Positions 1-8,305 of a DNA stretch of 64,000 nt are shown one piece after another (within the stretch, counting starts at the first letter, position 1; every line of letters begins with the position of its first letter). The stretch is from JAOPZW01 sp963788935 (GTDB lineage: Bacteria; Actinomycetota; Thermoleophilia; Solirubrobacterales; Solirubrobacteraceae): the NCBI GenBank assembly GCA_963788935.1, contig CAWBIM010000003.1, positions 124,001 through 188,000 of the forward strand, in the 5' to 3' direction. A model generated the notes under the pieces. The model ran no database searches, had not been told where the DNA came from, and saw nothing but the letters and a program-made list of their open reading frames with translations. The translations under genes and the position numbers were made by a program.

Positions 1-1023
1 GGTCCGCGGCGTCACGACCGCCTGGTCGATCGCGAACCCGCCGCCCGCCAGCGCCGCGACCGACGCGACGACGGCCGCGGACCGGCCCGGGACGATCCCC
101 TGGGCCACGGACTGCGCGCGGAACGCGGCGCCCGCGACGCGGTGGCCGAGGTCGCCCCAGAGCGCGTCCCACACCCGCGCCAGCGCGTGGCCCGCGCCCG
201 GGAACGGCCCGTCGCCCGCGAGGAGCGGCAGGCCGCCGACCGGGAACAGGGCGGCCAGCGGCGCGTTCGCGCCCCGCAGCTCGCGCACCGAGGCCCGGCA
301 GCCGGCGCAGTTGCGCAGGTGCGGGCGCAGCTCGAGCATCTGCTTCGCCGTCGCCTCGCCGTCGACCATCGCCGAGAGCACCGGCGCCCAGCGCCGGCAC
401 TCCTCGCCGGCCTCGATCCCGGCGTAGCGGGCGAGGAAGCTCTTGCGCCCCTCGGCGAGGCAGCGGTTGACCTTCGTGTAGGTCCAGCCGGTCGCGTCGC
501 AGATCTCCTGGTAGCTGTGGCCCGTCGCCTTGAGCCACAGCGCGCGGACCTCCTGCGGCTTGAGGCGCTGGAGCGCCTCGGCCGACCGCGCGACCTGCTC
601 GAAGCCGAGGACGCGCTCCTCGGGCGACGGCGCGGTGCGGACCTCGATCGCGTCGAGGTCGACGTCCTGGCCGCCGACGATCCGGCAGCGCTGGCGGTTG
701 ACCGCGAGCGCCTCGTGCTTGACGACGGTGTGCAACCACCCGGCCGCGCGGTCGGCGTCCAGGCGCCGCGCGTGGCGCATGAGGATCTCGAGCCCGCGCT
801 GGTAGGCGTCCTGGGCGTCGTCGGCGCAGAGGCTGTAGCGGCGCGCCGTGCGCAGCAGCGAGTCGGCGTGGGCCACGATGAGCTCGACGACGAGCGTCTG
901 GGCCTGCTCCGGGGTGCGCTGTGCCCCGCCCTGGGGATCGGGCGCCGAGAGGTGCGGCTCGAGCTCGGTGGGCGCACTGCCCGGTGGGGCCGCATCCAGC
1001 GGCGCGATGGCGACGTCTTCCAT
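1..1023 (-). CDS. ECF-type sigma-70 factor with C-terminal zinc finger (3' end beyond window)
   Basis: The frame is open from ATG at 1023 to the left edge (341 codons), so the C-terminus is missing. Residues of about 45-120 look like sigma region 2 (RTARRYSLCADDAQDAYQRG), and about 160-215 like region 4 with a helix-turn-helix (YQEICDATGWTYTKVNRCL). Directly after this comes an anti-sigma-type zinc-binding segment, RPHLRNCAGC (HxxxCxxC). Sigma and ZAS-like zinc finger are therefore in one polypeptide, which suggests self-regulation; no separate anti-sigma gene is visible upstream. The product would direct RNA polymerase to a small regulon. A long palindrome lies 80-110 bp upstream. The family assignment is firm, the regulon unknown. 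Confidence 0.8.
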   Translation of the reverse strand, partial: MEDVAIAPLDAAPPGSAPTELEPHLSAPDPQGGAQRTPEQAQTLVVELIVAHADSLLRTARRYSLCADDAQDAYQRGLEILMRHARRLDADRAAGWLHTVVKHEALAVNRQRCRIVGGQDVDLDAIEVRTAPSPEERVLGFEQVARSAEALQRLKPQEVRALWLKATGHSYQEICDATGWTYTKVNRCLAEGRKSFLARYAGIEAGEECRRWAPVLSAMVDGEATAKQMLELRPHLRNCAGCRASVRELRGANAPLAALFPVGGLPLLAGDGPFPGAGHALARVWDALWGDLGHRVAGAAFRAQSVAQGIVPGRSAAVVASVAALAGGGFAIDQAVVTPRT

Positions 1024-1100
1024 GACCGTTCCGTTTCACGATGCGCGGGTTTCGTCCCGCCTAGCCCACGATCGGCCGCTTCTCTCCCCCTTTGCGCCGC

Positions 1101-1133
1101 GCGTGCGCCGAAATTGCCGCAATTTGCGCACGC
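1101..1133. promoter_or_regulatory. Long near-perfect palindrome upstream of the sigma factor
   Basis: The core AAATTGCCGCAATTT (1111-1125) is a perfect 7-1-7 palindrome. It is flanked by matching arms GCGTGCGC (1101-1108) and GCGCACGC (1126-1133), with a 2-base bulge on the left. It is an A/T-containing island in a GC-rich gap. The divergent position, upstream of the sigma gene, fits an operator better than a terminator. A second perfect palindrome, GTGGGCGCCCAC, sits at 1154-1165. Confidence 0.5.
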
Positions 1134-1248
1134 GGTGGACGTCCGTTCGGCGTGTGGGCGCCCACCGCGCGCCGGATGCCCGTGGACCCCGGCCGACGGG
1201 TAACCTCGATGACAACCCGCGAACGCGTCCCCGCGCAGGCCCGGTCCG

Positions 1249-1455
1249 ATGCTCCCACTGATGCTCGTCGACACGCCCGACGACCGCTACCGCGGCCGCC
1301 CCGGGTCCCCGTGGGGGCGCGTCCTGCGCCTGCTCGCCGGCGCCGTCGCGTGCTTCCTCGTCGGCGCGTTCATCCTGCCGTGGGTCGGGTTCCTGCTCGA
1401 CATCGGCGCGGTCGTCCTCGTGCTCCTCGCGATCTACGCGCTCGACGACGGCTGA
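1249..1455 (+). CDS. Small two-helix membrane protein, hypothetical
   Basis: A 68-residue frame with a short polar N-terminus, a hydrophobic stretch at about 27-48 and another at about 50-63, ending ALDDG. An alternative ATG lies 12 bases downstream (1261). It fills the space between the sigma factor and the SnoaL-like gene and converges on the latter with a 6-base gap. I recognise no family. The case for a real gene rests on the coherent two-helix membrane pattern and the position. Confidence 0.45.
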   Translation: MLPLMLVDTPDDRYRGRPGSPWGRVLRLLAGAVACFLVGAFILPWVGFLLDIGAVVLVLLAIYALDDG

Positions 1456-1461
1456 CGCGGG

Positions 1462-2070
1462 TCAGTCGGCGGGGCCGCCCGCGAGCCAGCGCGCCCCGCG
1501 GGCGTACAGGGCCTCGACCTCGGGTCCCGTCAGGCCGGGCATGTCGCGCTTGACCTCGTAGCCGATCCGGGTCTGGGCGTAGGCGAGGTGGCGGTAGCCC
1601 TCGGGGAAGCGCGCGAGCAGGTCCGGGTCGAGCGTCAGGCGGGCGGACGGGTCGACCGGGTCGAGGCGGTCCTTCTCGTAGATCGGCTGGCGCAGGACGA
1701 GCCCCCACGCGCCGGCGCGGCGCTCGAGGAAGTCGTAGAAGCGCCCGGTGCAGACCACGTCGCACAGCACGCCCTCGACCTCGGCGCGCTGGGAGATCGT
1801 CATCTTCGTCTGGGCGATCGCGCGGTCGCCCGCGAGGTCGACGGCGGTCCCGCCGAGGAAGTGCAGGATCCGGACCCCGCGCTCGAAGCCCTCGCGGCTC
1901 ACGCGGACGAAGTCGTCCGCGCTGCCCTGGAACCACGTCGCCATCATGCGCCCGTCGTCGTGCCAGAGGGTGCGGAAGCGCTTCCAGTCGCCCGCGTCGC
2001 GCCACACCGCCCACGCCTCGACCAGATCCCGGATCGCGAGGCGGTCAGCGGTCGCGGAGGGGTCGGGCAC
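1462..2070 (-). CDS. SnoaL-like (NTF2-fold) protein
   Basis: About 202 residues with the N-terminal pattern of SnoaL-like polyketide cyclase/dehydratase-type NTF2 domains (LAIRDLVEAWAVWRDAGDWKRF, then LWHDDGRMMATWFQGSADDF). The fold is a cone-shaped alpha+beta barrel that binds small hydrophobic substrates; the true substrate cannot be read from sequence. Two tandem GTG codons (2073, 2070) can serve as start. I chose 2070 because a -10-like TACGAT lies 6 bases before it, the spacing seen for other probable leaderless genes here. It is divergent from the M20 peptidase, sharing an overlapping promoter core. Confidence 0.75.
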   Translation of the reverse strand: MPDPSATADRLAIRDLVEAWAVWRDAGDWKRFRTLWHDDGRMMATWFQGSADDFVRVSREGFERGVRILHFLGGTAVDLAGDRAIAQTKMTISQRAEVEGVLCDVVCTGRFYDFLERRAGAWGLVLRQPIYEKDRLDPVDPSARLTLDPDLLARFPEGYRHLAYAQTRIGYEVKRDMPGLTGPEVEALYARGARWLAGGPAD

Positions 2071-2076
2071 CACCCC

Positions 2077-2086
2077 ATCGTATGCT
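2077..2086. promoter_or_regulatory. Overlapping divergent -10 elements (bidirectional promoter core)
   Basis: ATCGTATGCT reads TATGCT on the plus strand (2081-2086) and TACGAT on the minus strand (2082-2077); the two share the TA at 2081-2082. Each lies 6 bases from a start codon (ATG 2093; GTG 2070), so both mRNAs could begin at the start codon itself. No convincing -35 is seen on either side. Confidence 0.5.
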
Positions 2087-2092
2087 CGCGCG

Positions 2093-3432
2093 ATGCTCGA
2101 CACGACGACCATCGGCGAGCGCGATCTGCGCGACGAGACGACCGCCCTCCTGCGCGATCTGCTCCGGGTCGACACCACGAACCCGCCCGGCCGCGAGACC
2201 GCCGCCGCGACGCTCCTCAAGGACTACCTCGAGGCCAGCGGGGTCGAGTGCGAGCTCGTCGCGCGCGACCCGGACCGGGCGAACCTCGTCGCGCGCATCC
2301 GCGGCACCGGCGACGGCCCGTCGCTCGCGCTCCTCGGCCACACCGACGTCGTGCCCGCCGACCCCGCGGGGTGGCAGCACCCGCCGTTCGCCGGCGACCT
2401 CGACGGCGAGGGCTACGTCTGGGGCCGCGGCGCGGTGGACATGAAGAACGAGACCGCGTCGCGCGCCGTCGCCCTCGCCGTCGTCGCCCGCTCCGGGTTC
2501 CGCCCGCGCGGCGACCTGACGATGATCGCCGAGGCCGACGAGGAGAACGGCATCGAGGAGGTCGGGCTGTCCTGGCTCGTCCGCGAGCGCCCCGACGTCC
2601 GCGCCGACTTCGTCCTCAACGAGGGCGCCTCCGAGCGGCTGACGCTCGCCGACGGCCGGACGGTCGTGACGGTCAACGTCGGCGAGAAGGCGACGCTCCC
2701 GGCGCTCGTGACCGCCCTCGGGCGCGCCGCGCACGCCTCGACCCCGCTCGCCGGCGCCAACGCCGTCCCGCGCCTGGCGACGCTCATCGACCGCCTCGCC
2801 GCCTACCGCCCGCAGCGGCGCGTGCTGCCGGAGACGCGCGTGCTGCTCGAGGCGCTCGTCGGCGACGTGGGCGACGACCTCGACGACGCGATCGACCGCG
2901 CCCAGGGCCTGCACCCCGCGTTCGCCGAGCTCGTCGCGCCCCTGTTCGCGACGACGATCGCGCCGACGCGCCTGCGCGGTTCCGACGCCCGCAACGTCAT
3001 GCCCGCCCGCGCGAGCGTCGAGTGCGACTGCCGCGTCCTGCCCGGCACGACCGAGGCCGAGCTCGAGGACGAGCTCGCCGCGGCGCTCGGGACCGACGTC
3101 CCGTACGAGATCGAGTTCCTCGAGCCGCCCAACGGCGGCTCGATCTCGTCGATCGACACGCCGCTCTTCGACCTCTGCCGGCGCTGGGTCGACGCCAACG
3201 ATCCCGGCGCGATCCTGCTGCCGACGCTCTGCACCGGCTTCACCGACTCGCATTTCATGCGCGCCGCGTTCGGCACGGTCGCCTACGGCTTCTGGCCCAT
3301 GCGCCACACGCCCTACGAGGTCGCCGCCGCCGGCATCCACAGCGTCGACGAGCGCGTGCACGTCGACGACCTCGGCTACGCGACGCGCTTCCACGTCGAG
3401 GCCTGCCGGGAGATCGGGGCGCTCGGGGGTAG
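2093..3432 (+). CDS. M20-family metallopeptidase (ArgE/DapE/Acy1-like), 3' frameshift
   Basis: A zinc-dependent exopeptidase/deacylase of about 446 residues. The co-catalytic metal ligands are visible: LGHTDVVP, GRGAVDMKN, EADEENG with the glutamate pair, the dimerisation-domain HASTPLAGAN, and a late histidine in TGFTDSHFMR. The substrate (acyl-amino acid or dipeptide) cannot be told. The native frame runs past the expected C-terminus into sequence antisense to the next gene. One lost G in the G-run at about 3425-3429 would place TAG at 3430-3432 directly after EACREIGALGG, so I end the gene there. A TATGCT -10 sits 6 bases before the ATG. Confidence 0.85.
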
Positions 3433-3688
3433 CGGTTGGTGGGTGGCGTTCCCCTGGCGGGCGCGGTCGACGCTCGCGGATTATCGGGGACAGGTCGACG
3501 CGTACCGCGCCGAGGCGACGCGTCTGTCGACCTTTGCACCGCATGCTGTGGTCAACGTCGAACGCATCGGCGAACGCCGCTTTGACGTCCCGCGCCCACT
3601 TCGCCTCGAGGGAAAGTGGCGCAGCCCACGCCCGGCCCCACCCTCACCGAGCAGTCCGCAAGCGAAGCTCGACGGCGCCCAGCGACCC

Positions 3689-4707
3689 CTACGCCGCGTC
3701 GTCCGGCACGTCGTCGACGTCGTCCGCGTCCTCGTGCGGCTCCGCGCGCAGGAGCCCGCGCAGCCGGGCGCGGAGGTCGGCGTCGTCGACGTCGCGGGCG
3801 CCCGCGGTGATGCGGTCCTCGGCGGGCGCGACCAGTTCAGGAGGCCGAGGTCGAGCGCCTCCATCGGGATCCCGGCGGTGCCGGCGAGGTCGCTCGCGCG
3901 GCGCTGGAGGTTCATCGTGTCGCCGATCCCGAAGACGCGCTTGGCGGCGATCGTCGTCGGGTCCATCGCGTCGGAGAGGTGCAGCGACCACCCGCGCAGG
4001 TCGAACCGGCCGAGCGCCCCGAGGGTCACGAGCAGGTCGTAGCGGGCGCCGCGGCCGAAGCCGCGCATCGCGAGGCGCTCGAAGGCGCGCTCGAAGCGCC
4101 GCTGCGGCGTCCAGCCCGCGTCGCCCGCGATCCCGGCCGCCTGCGACCCGGCGCGGCCGGCCCAGGCGCGGTAGGCCTCGATCGTGCGCGTCCCGCGGCT
4201 CGGCTCGTGCGCGGCGCGGGGGCCGAGCTCGACGCCCTCGAGGTCCGGCAGCTCCCCGCTCGCCCAGGTGGTGCGCACGCGCTCGATCTCGGCGAACGGC
4301 TCGTCGGTCTCGAGCGGCGAGAGGTAGGCGATGAGGAACGCGAGCCAGACCGCCTCCTCGAGGTCGTCCGCGGCGGCGACCTCGGCGTAGAGGCCGGGCG
4401 GGTCGGTCCCCAGCTGCTCGAGCCGCGCGGTCGCGAAGGCGAGCTCGTCGGCGAGGTGCGCGGCCTCGACCGTCGCGCGCAGGCCGGGGAGGAGGTCGTT
4501 CTCGTAGCCGTCGTCGGCAGCGCGCGCCATCCGGCGGACACGCAGGTCGCCCGCCGCGCGCGAGGACGGGCGGCGCTTGGACGGCGTGCTCACCGCTCGC
4601 GACTCGGGGCGCCGCACGGGCCGCGGCGGCGTGATCGCGCCCGCGCTCTTGCGCGAGCAGATCGGGCAGTTGGCCTCGAGGCGGTTGTGACGGCAGAAGG
4701 TGGGCAC
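3689..4707 (-). CDS. Conserved protein with N-terminal Cys/His zinc knuckle, possible DNA-glycosylase-fold enzyme (frameshift)
   Basis: GTG start at 4707. The N-terminus, FCRHNRLEANCPIC, holds C5, H7, C14 and C17, a probable zinc knuckle. A basic linker and a helical domain follow (about 70-330). The helical body with its GFGRGARYDLLVTLG segment reminds me of the actinobacterial family named after alpha-glutamyl/putrescinyl thymine pyrophosphorylase (helix-hairpin-helix glycosylase fold); this is a weak recollection, not a motif match. At about 3840 the frame shifts: restoring one G to make TGG GTC gives LLNWVAPAEDRITAG and an acidic tail ending DDVDDVPDDAA at 3689. TAGACT lies 8 bases before the GTG, supporting an independent gene although the EamA frame reads into it. 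Confidence 0.65.
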
Positions 4708-4718
4708 CCACCCCCAGT

Positions 4719-5640
4719 CTAGGACCGCCGTCGAGCGCCGCGCCGTCAGCGCCACGCCCGCGATCGCGATCGCCCCGCCGGCGACCGCCAGCGCCGCCGG
4801 CGCCTCGCCCAGCCAGAGCCACGCGACGAGCGCCGCGACGACCGGGACCGCGTACAGCGTCGACGCCGCGAACGACACCGGGACCCGGGCCGAGGCGTAC
4901 GCCCACGAGACGAAGCCGATCGCCGACGCCCCGACGCCGAGGTAGAGCACCGCGGCGAGCGCGCCGGCCGGCGCGGCGGCCACGGCGTGCGGCAGGCCCG
5001 GGGCGAACGGCAGCGCCATCGCCGTCCCGAGCCACATCGCCCACGCCGTGACCTCGAACGCCGTCAGCCGCGAGCGCGAGAGGACGCGCTTCTGGGCGAC
5101 GAAGAAGACCGCCTGCGCCGCGGCGGCGCCGAGCACGAGCAGCGCGCCGGGGTCGAAGCCGATCCCGCCGCCGCGGGCGACGGCCACGAGCGCGGCCCCG
5201 CCGAAGCCGAGGCCGAGCCCGGCCCGGGCGCCGCGCGACAGCCGCTCGCCCAGCAGCGCGACCGCCAGCCCCGCCGCGAACAGCGGTGACACGTTCACCA
5301 GCAGGCTCGCCGTGCCCGCCGGGACGGTCACCTCGCCCGAGTTGAGGAGCAGCTGGTAGGCGGTCATGCCCGCGAACGCGACGAGCGCCAGGCCGGGCAG
5401 CTCGCCCGCGGCCGGGCGGCGCACGCCGCCCCGCAGCGCCGCGATCGCGCCCAGCGCGACCGACGCGACCCCCAGCCGCAGGACCGACAGGTGCTCGGGG
5501 CTGAAGGCGCGCAGCGCGACCCGGATACCGGCGAACGCCGACGCCCAGAGGACGATCGTGAGCACGAGCGCGCCGGCCGCGAGGCGGTCGCCCCCGCGGG
5601 CCGCGGCGGCGGGGCGGACGGGGGCCGCGAGCGTGCTCAT
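4719..5640 (-). CDS. EamA/DMT-family transporter (probable frameshift at 3' end)
   Basis: A drug/metabolite-transporter protein of about 307 residues with ten predicted membrane helices in two EamA halves: VLTIVLWASAFAGIRVALR at the start and LYAVPVVAALVAWLWLGE in the second half. Members export amino acids, nucleosides or drugs across the inner membrane. The native frame has no stop and reads into the zinc-knuckle protein. Removing one C near 4722 places TAG at 4721-4719 just after the last helix, so I regard the fusion as artefactual. The divergent LysR gene 74 bp away is its likely regulator, a common arrangement for EamA exporters. Confidence 0.8.
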
Positions 5641-5665
5641 GCCGACACGATCGACGCTACGAGCG

Positions 5666-5712
5666 TTCAGTTCAAGTTACGATCCCAACCGCTCATCGTC
5701 AGGAGAACTGAA
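5666..5712. promoter_or_regulatory. Candidate LysR operator: inverted repeat TTCAGTTC / GAACTGAA
   Basis: A perfect 8-base inverted repeat, TTCAGTTC (5666-5673) and GAACTGAA (5705-5712), spans the 74-bp divergent gap between the EamA and LysR genes. The right arm overlaps the LysR Shine-Dalgarno AGGAG (5701-5705). Between the arms lie overlapping -10-like elements: TACGAT on plus (5678-5683) and TAACTT on minus (5679-5674). This fits autorepression with control of the exporter, but the 31-base spacing is wide for one dimer site. Confidence 0.45.
5674..5683. promoter_or_regulatory. Overlapping divergent -10 elements, EamA/LysR
   Basis: AAGTTACGAT gives TACGAT toward the LysR gene and TAACTT toward the EamA gene, sharing the TA at 5678-5679. 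Predicted leaders are about 25 bases on each side, so both genes would have short 5' UTRs rather than leaderless mRNAs. Confidence 0.4.
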
Positions 5713-5714
5713 TC

Positions 5715-6620
5715 ATGCTCGACGTCCGCAAGCTCCGGGTCCTGCGCGAGCTCTCCGCGCGCGGCACGATCGCCGCCACCGCCGAGGCGCTCTCGTTCAC
5801 GCCGAGCGCGATCTCCCAGCAGCTCTCCGCCCTCGAGCGCGAGACCGGGGTCGAGCTGCTGGCGCGCGAGGGCCGCCGACTGACGCTCACCGAGCCCGGG
5901 CGCCGGCTCGTCGCCCGCACGGACGAGGTCCTCGCGGCGCTCGAGGCGGCCGAGGCCGACCTCGAGGCGAGCGTCGGGGAGGTGCGGGGCACGGTCGCCG
6001 TCGCGGCGTTCCCGACCGCCGCCGCGGCGCTCCTCGCGCCGGTGGTCCGGGCCCTGGGCGCCGAGCACCCGGCGCTGAGCGTCCGGGTCGAGGAGCTCGA
6101 GCCCCACGACAGCCTGCCCGCGCTGCGGCTGGGCGAGGTCGACGTCGCGCTCGCCCACGACTACGACACGATTCCGCGCACGCCCGACCCGGCGTTCACG
6201 GAGCACCCGCTGATGCGCGACCCGCTGCGGATCGCGGTCGCGGCGGCGGACCCGCGGGCGGGCCGAGGGCCGATCGACCTCGCGGAGCTCGCGGACGACG
6301 CCTGGATCGCGGGCCGGCCGGGCACCGCGTGCGGCACGGTCGTGACGACGGCGGGGCGCGCGGCGGGGTTCGAGCCGCGGATCGTCGCCCACGCGAGCGA
6401 GTTCGCGACGATGCTCGCGCTCGTCGCGGCGGGCGTCGGCGTCGCGCTCGTCCCCGCGCTCGCGACCGCCGCCGGGGCGGCGGCGGGCGTGGCGCTGGTG
6501 GACACCCGGCCGGCGCTCGAGCGCCGCATCCACGCGGCGGTCCGGACGGGGAGCGCGGGCCGCGCCGCGGTCACCGCCGTCCTGGCGGCGCTCGCGGCGC
6601 GGTGCGCGGAGGTCGGCTAG
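5715..6620 (+). CDS. LysR-family transcriptional regulator
   Basis: 301 residues. The N-terminal winged helix-turn-helix is clear (TIAATAEALSFTPSAISQQL), followed by the linker helix and a two-lobe substrate-binding domain (about 88-295). The ATG at 5715 has AGGAG 9 bases upstream. It is divergent from the EamA exporter and probably controls it in response to an exported metabolite. It converges with the secreted glycoside-hydrolase-like gene: both stop codons lie in one shared palindromic CTAG (6617-6620). Confidence 0.9.
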   Translation: MLDVRKLRVLRELSARGTIAATAEALSFTPSAISQQLSALERETGVELLAREGRRLTLTEPGRRLVARTDEVLAALEAAEADLEASVGEVRGTVAVAAFPTAAAALLAPVVRALGAEHPALSVRVEELEPHDSLPALRLGEVDVALAHDYDTIPRTPDPAFTEHPLMRDPLRIAVAAADPRAGRGPIDLAELADDAWIAGRPGTACGTVVTTAGRAAGFEPRIVAHASEFATMLALVAAGVGVALVPALATAAGAAAGVALVDTRPALERRIHAAVRTGSAGRAAVTAVLAALAARCAEVG

Positions 6621-7558
6621 CGGACGACCCGGGAGCTGCAGCTGCCGCGCTGGCGCTTGCGCACGACGGTGTAGCCGGGACGGATGCTGCCGTCGCGCTC
6701 GATGAGGCCGGCGTCGAAGTCGTCGTTCGCCGTGAACGCGGGGTTGAACTGGTAGATGTACAGCCGCTTGATCCGGGTGAACGAGCGGCCCATCGTGAAC
6801 ATGCACTTGAGCGCCCGCGCGGCGCGCCCGGTGTTGGGCGCGAGCGACCGGCCGAGCTTGACCTGACCGCCGGTCTCGGTGAGCCAGACGTCACCGCGCC
6901 AGGCGGCGAGGACGCGCTTCGTGCGGGTGGTCGAGCCGCGGTTCGTGTCGGAGTAGTTGTGGAAGCCGAGGATCTTCGGGCGCGGCTTGGCGTAGCGCAG
7001 GAAGCCGCGGATCGTCTGCAGCGCGGAGGTCACGTCCCGCTGGTCGAGCACGTCGAGCGCGACGATGTTCGTGCCCTTGGCCTTGAACACGCCGCGCGCC
7101 ACCTTGTAGTACGAGGCCAGGCGCTGGTACTTCTTGCACGTCGGCTGGCCCGCGAGGCGGCTCTTGGACTGGCAGCGGTTGGCCTCGTTCCAGACGCCGA
7201 TCTCCTTGACGTCCGGGTACGCGGCGTGGAACTTGCGGAGCTCCGAGCGGTACTTGGCCACCGAGGGGAGCTTGCGCTCCTGGCCGGCGATGTGGGAGCG
7301 CTCGAAGTGGACGAGGATCCGCGCGCGGGAGGCGCGGGCGGCGCCGATCCAGGCGTCGAGGGCCGCCTTGTCCGCGGGCGAGTCCATGACGTCGTACGGG
7401 GCGATGTACCGCGCGCTCTTCAGCTTCAGCGGCGCGAACAGCGGGTTCGTGAACGTCGCCGCCTGCTGGTCGCTGATGCCGTATGAGGCGGCCTGCCCGG
7501 CCGCGGGGACGGCGAGCAGCGCCAAGAGCGCGATGACGGGAACAAGGAGACGTCGCAT
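6617..7558 (-). CDS. Secreted glycoside-hydrolase-like protein (clan GH-A type TIM barrel)
   Basis: 313 residues with a Sec signal peptide at 1-22 (MRRLLVPVIALLALLAVPAA). Two carboxylates stand where clan GH-A enzymes carry acid/base and nucleophile: E125 in GVWNEANRC and E228 in VWLTETGG, with FHNYSDTN between them. A role in cleaving an extracellular or envelope polysaccharide is likely; the substrate and GH family are not determined. I took the start with the signal peptide; a GGAAGG motif lies upstream. No operon partner; a 147-bp gap separates it from the TetR gene. Confidence 0.7.
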   Translation of the reverse strand: MRRLLVPVIALLALLAVPAAGQAASYGISDQQAATFTNPLFAPLKLKSARYIAPYDVMDSPADKAALDAWIGAARASRARILVHFERSHIAGQERKLPSVAKYRSELRKFHAAYPDVKEIGVWNEANRCQSKSRLAGQPTCKKYQRLASYYKVARGVFKAKGTNIVALDVLDQRDVTSALQTIRGFLRYAKPRPKILGFHNYSDTNRGSTTRTKRVLAAWRGDVWLTETGGQVKLGRSLAPNTGRAARALKCMFTMGRSFTRIKRLYIYQFNPAFTANDDFDAGLIERDGSIRPGYTVVRKRQRGSCSSRVVR

Positions 7559-7705
7559 ACGAGAACGGGACCTTCCTTCGGTGGATCGGAGAACGGCGGG
7601 GGGTGTGCCGGAGCAGGCTCGTAGACGCGCGGGCAGAGGCCACGTGCGCATCACAGCGAAGAACAGGCTAGCTGGCCCGAAGTTTCGCCGTTGCCCGGCC
7701 CATCC

Positions 7706-8305
7706 CTACCGCATGTGCAGGAACGCGCCCACGAAGATGGAGGTGACGACCGCGGCCGAGGCCTCCACGTCGATCGGCTCACGCGCCACCATCTCGAGGC
7801 CGACCTCGATCGCGGCCCCGACCATGGCCGCCGCCATGAGGCCGGTGTCATGGGCCGGCAGCAGCCCGGCGGCGACTCCGGCGTCGAGGTCCTCGCGCAG
7901 CTCGACGATCCCGGCCCCGAGCGCGGGCTCGTCGAACAGCGTGCGGATCGTGCCCGCGTTGCGGCGCATGAGCGAGACCGTCTGCCGGTCCTGGGCGAGG
8001 AACGCGAAGTAGGCGCGGAAGCCGTCGGCGACGAACGCCTCGAGCGTCGTCGCCTCGGCGCGGGCGGTGCGGACGCGGGCCCGTGCCCCGACCGCGATCT
8101 CGTCGACGAGCGCCCGGAGCACCGACTCCTTGTCGGGGAAGTAGTTGTAGAACGTCCCGCTCGCGAGGTCGGTGCGCCGGACGACGTCGCGGACGCTCGC
8201 CGCGCCGTAGCCGATGTCCGAGAACACCTCGCGCGCCGCGCGCAGGATCGCGGCGCGGTTGGCCGCCTTCGTGCGCTCGCGCTTGCCGACAGCGGTGCTC
8301 GTCAC
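7706..8305 (-). CDS. TetR-family transcriptional regulator
   Basis: 199 residues from a GTG start. The N-terminal TetR helix-turn-helix is typical (SVRDVVRRTDLASGTFYNYF), then a helical ligand-binding domain. The start overlaps the stop of the upstream flavin monooxygenase by 4 bases (GTGA, 8302-8305), so the two are translationally coupled in one operon. It probably represses this operon in answer to the monooxygenase substrate; inverted repeats upstream of the monooxygenase are candidate operators. Confidence 0.9.
   Translation of the reverse strand: MTSTAVGKRERTKAANRAAILRAAREVFSDIGYGAASVRDVVRRTDLASGTFYNYFPDKESVLRALVDEIAVGARARVRTARAEATTLEAFVADGFRAYFAFLAQDRQTVSLMRRNAGTIRTLFDEPALGAGIVELREDLDAGVAAGLLPAHDTGLMAAAMVGAAIEVGLEMVAREPIDVEASAAVVTSIFVGAFLHMR

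Noticed and set aside
1092..1553. A plus-strand frame overlapping the small membrane protein gene
   Set aside because: It gives an Arg/Pro-rich sequence typical of a shadow frame, and covers the palindrome at 1101-1133.
3481..5640. An EamA transporter fused to the zinc-knuckle protein in a single 719-codon frame
   Set aside because: A single extra C near 4722 hides a TAG just after the last membrane helix; the second protein has its own -10 and GTG start.
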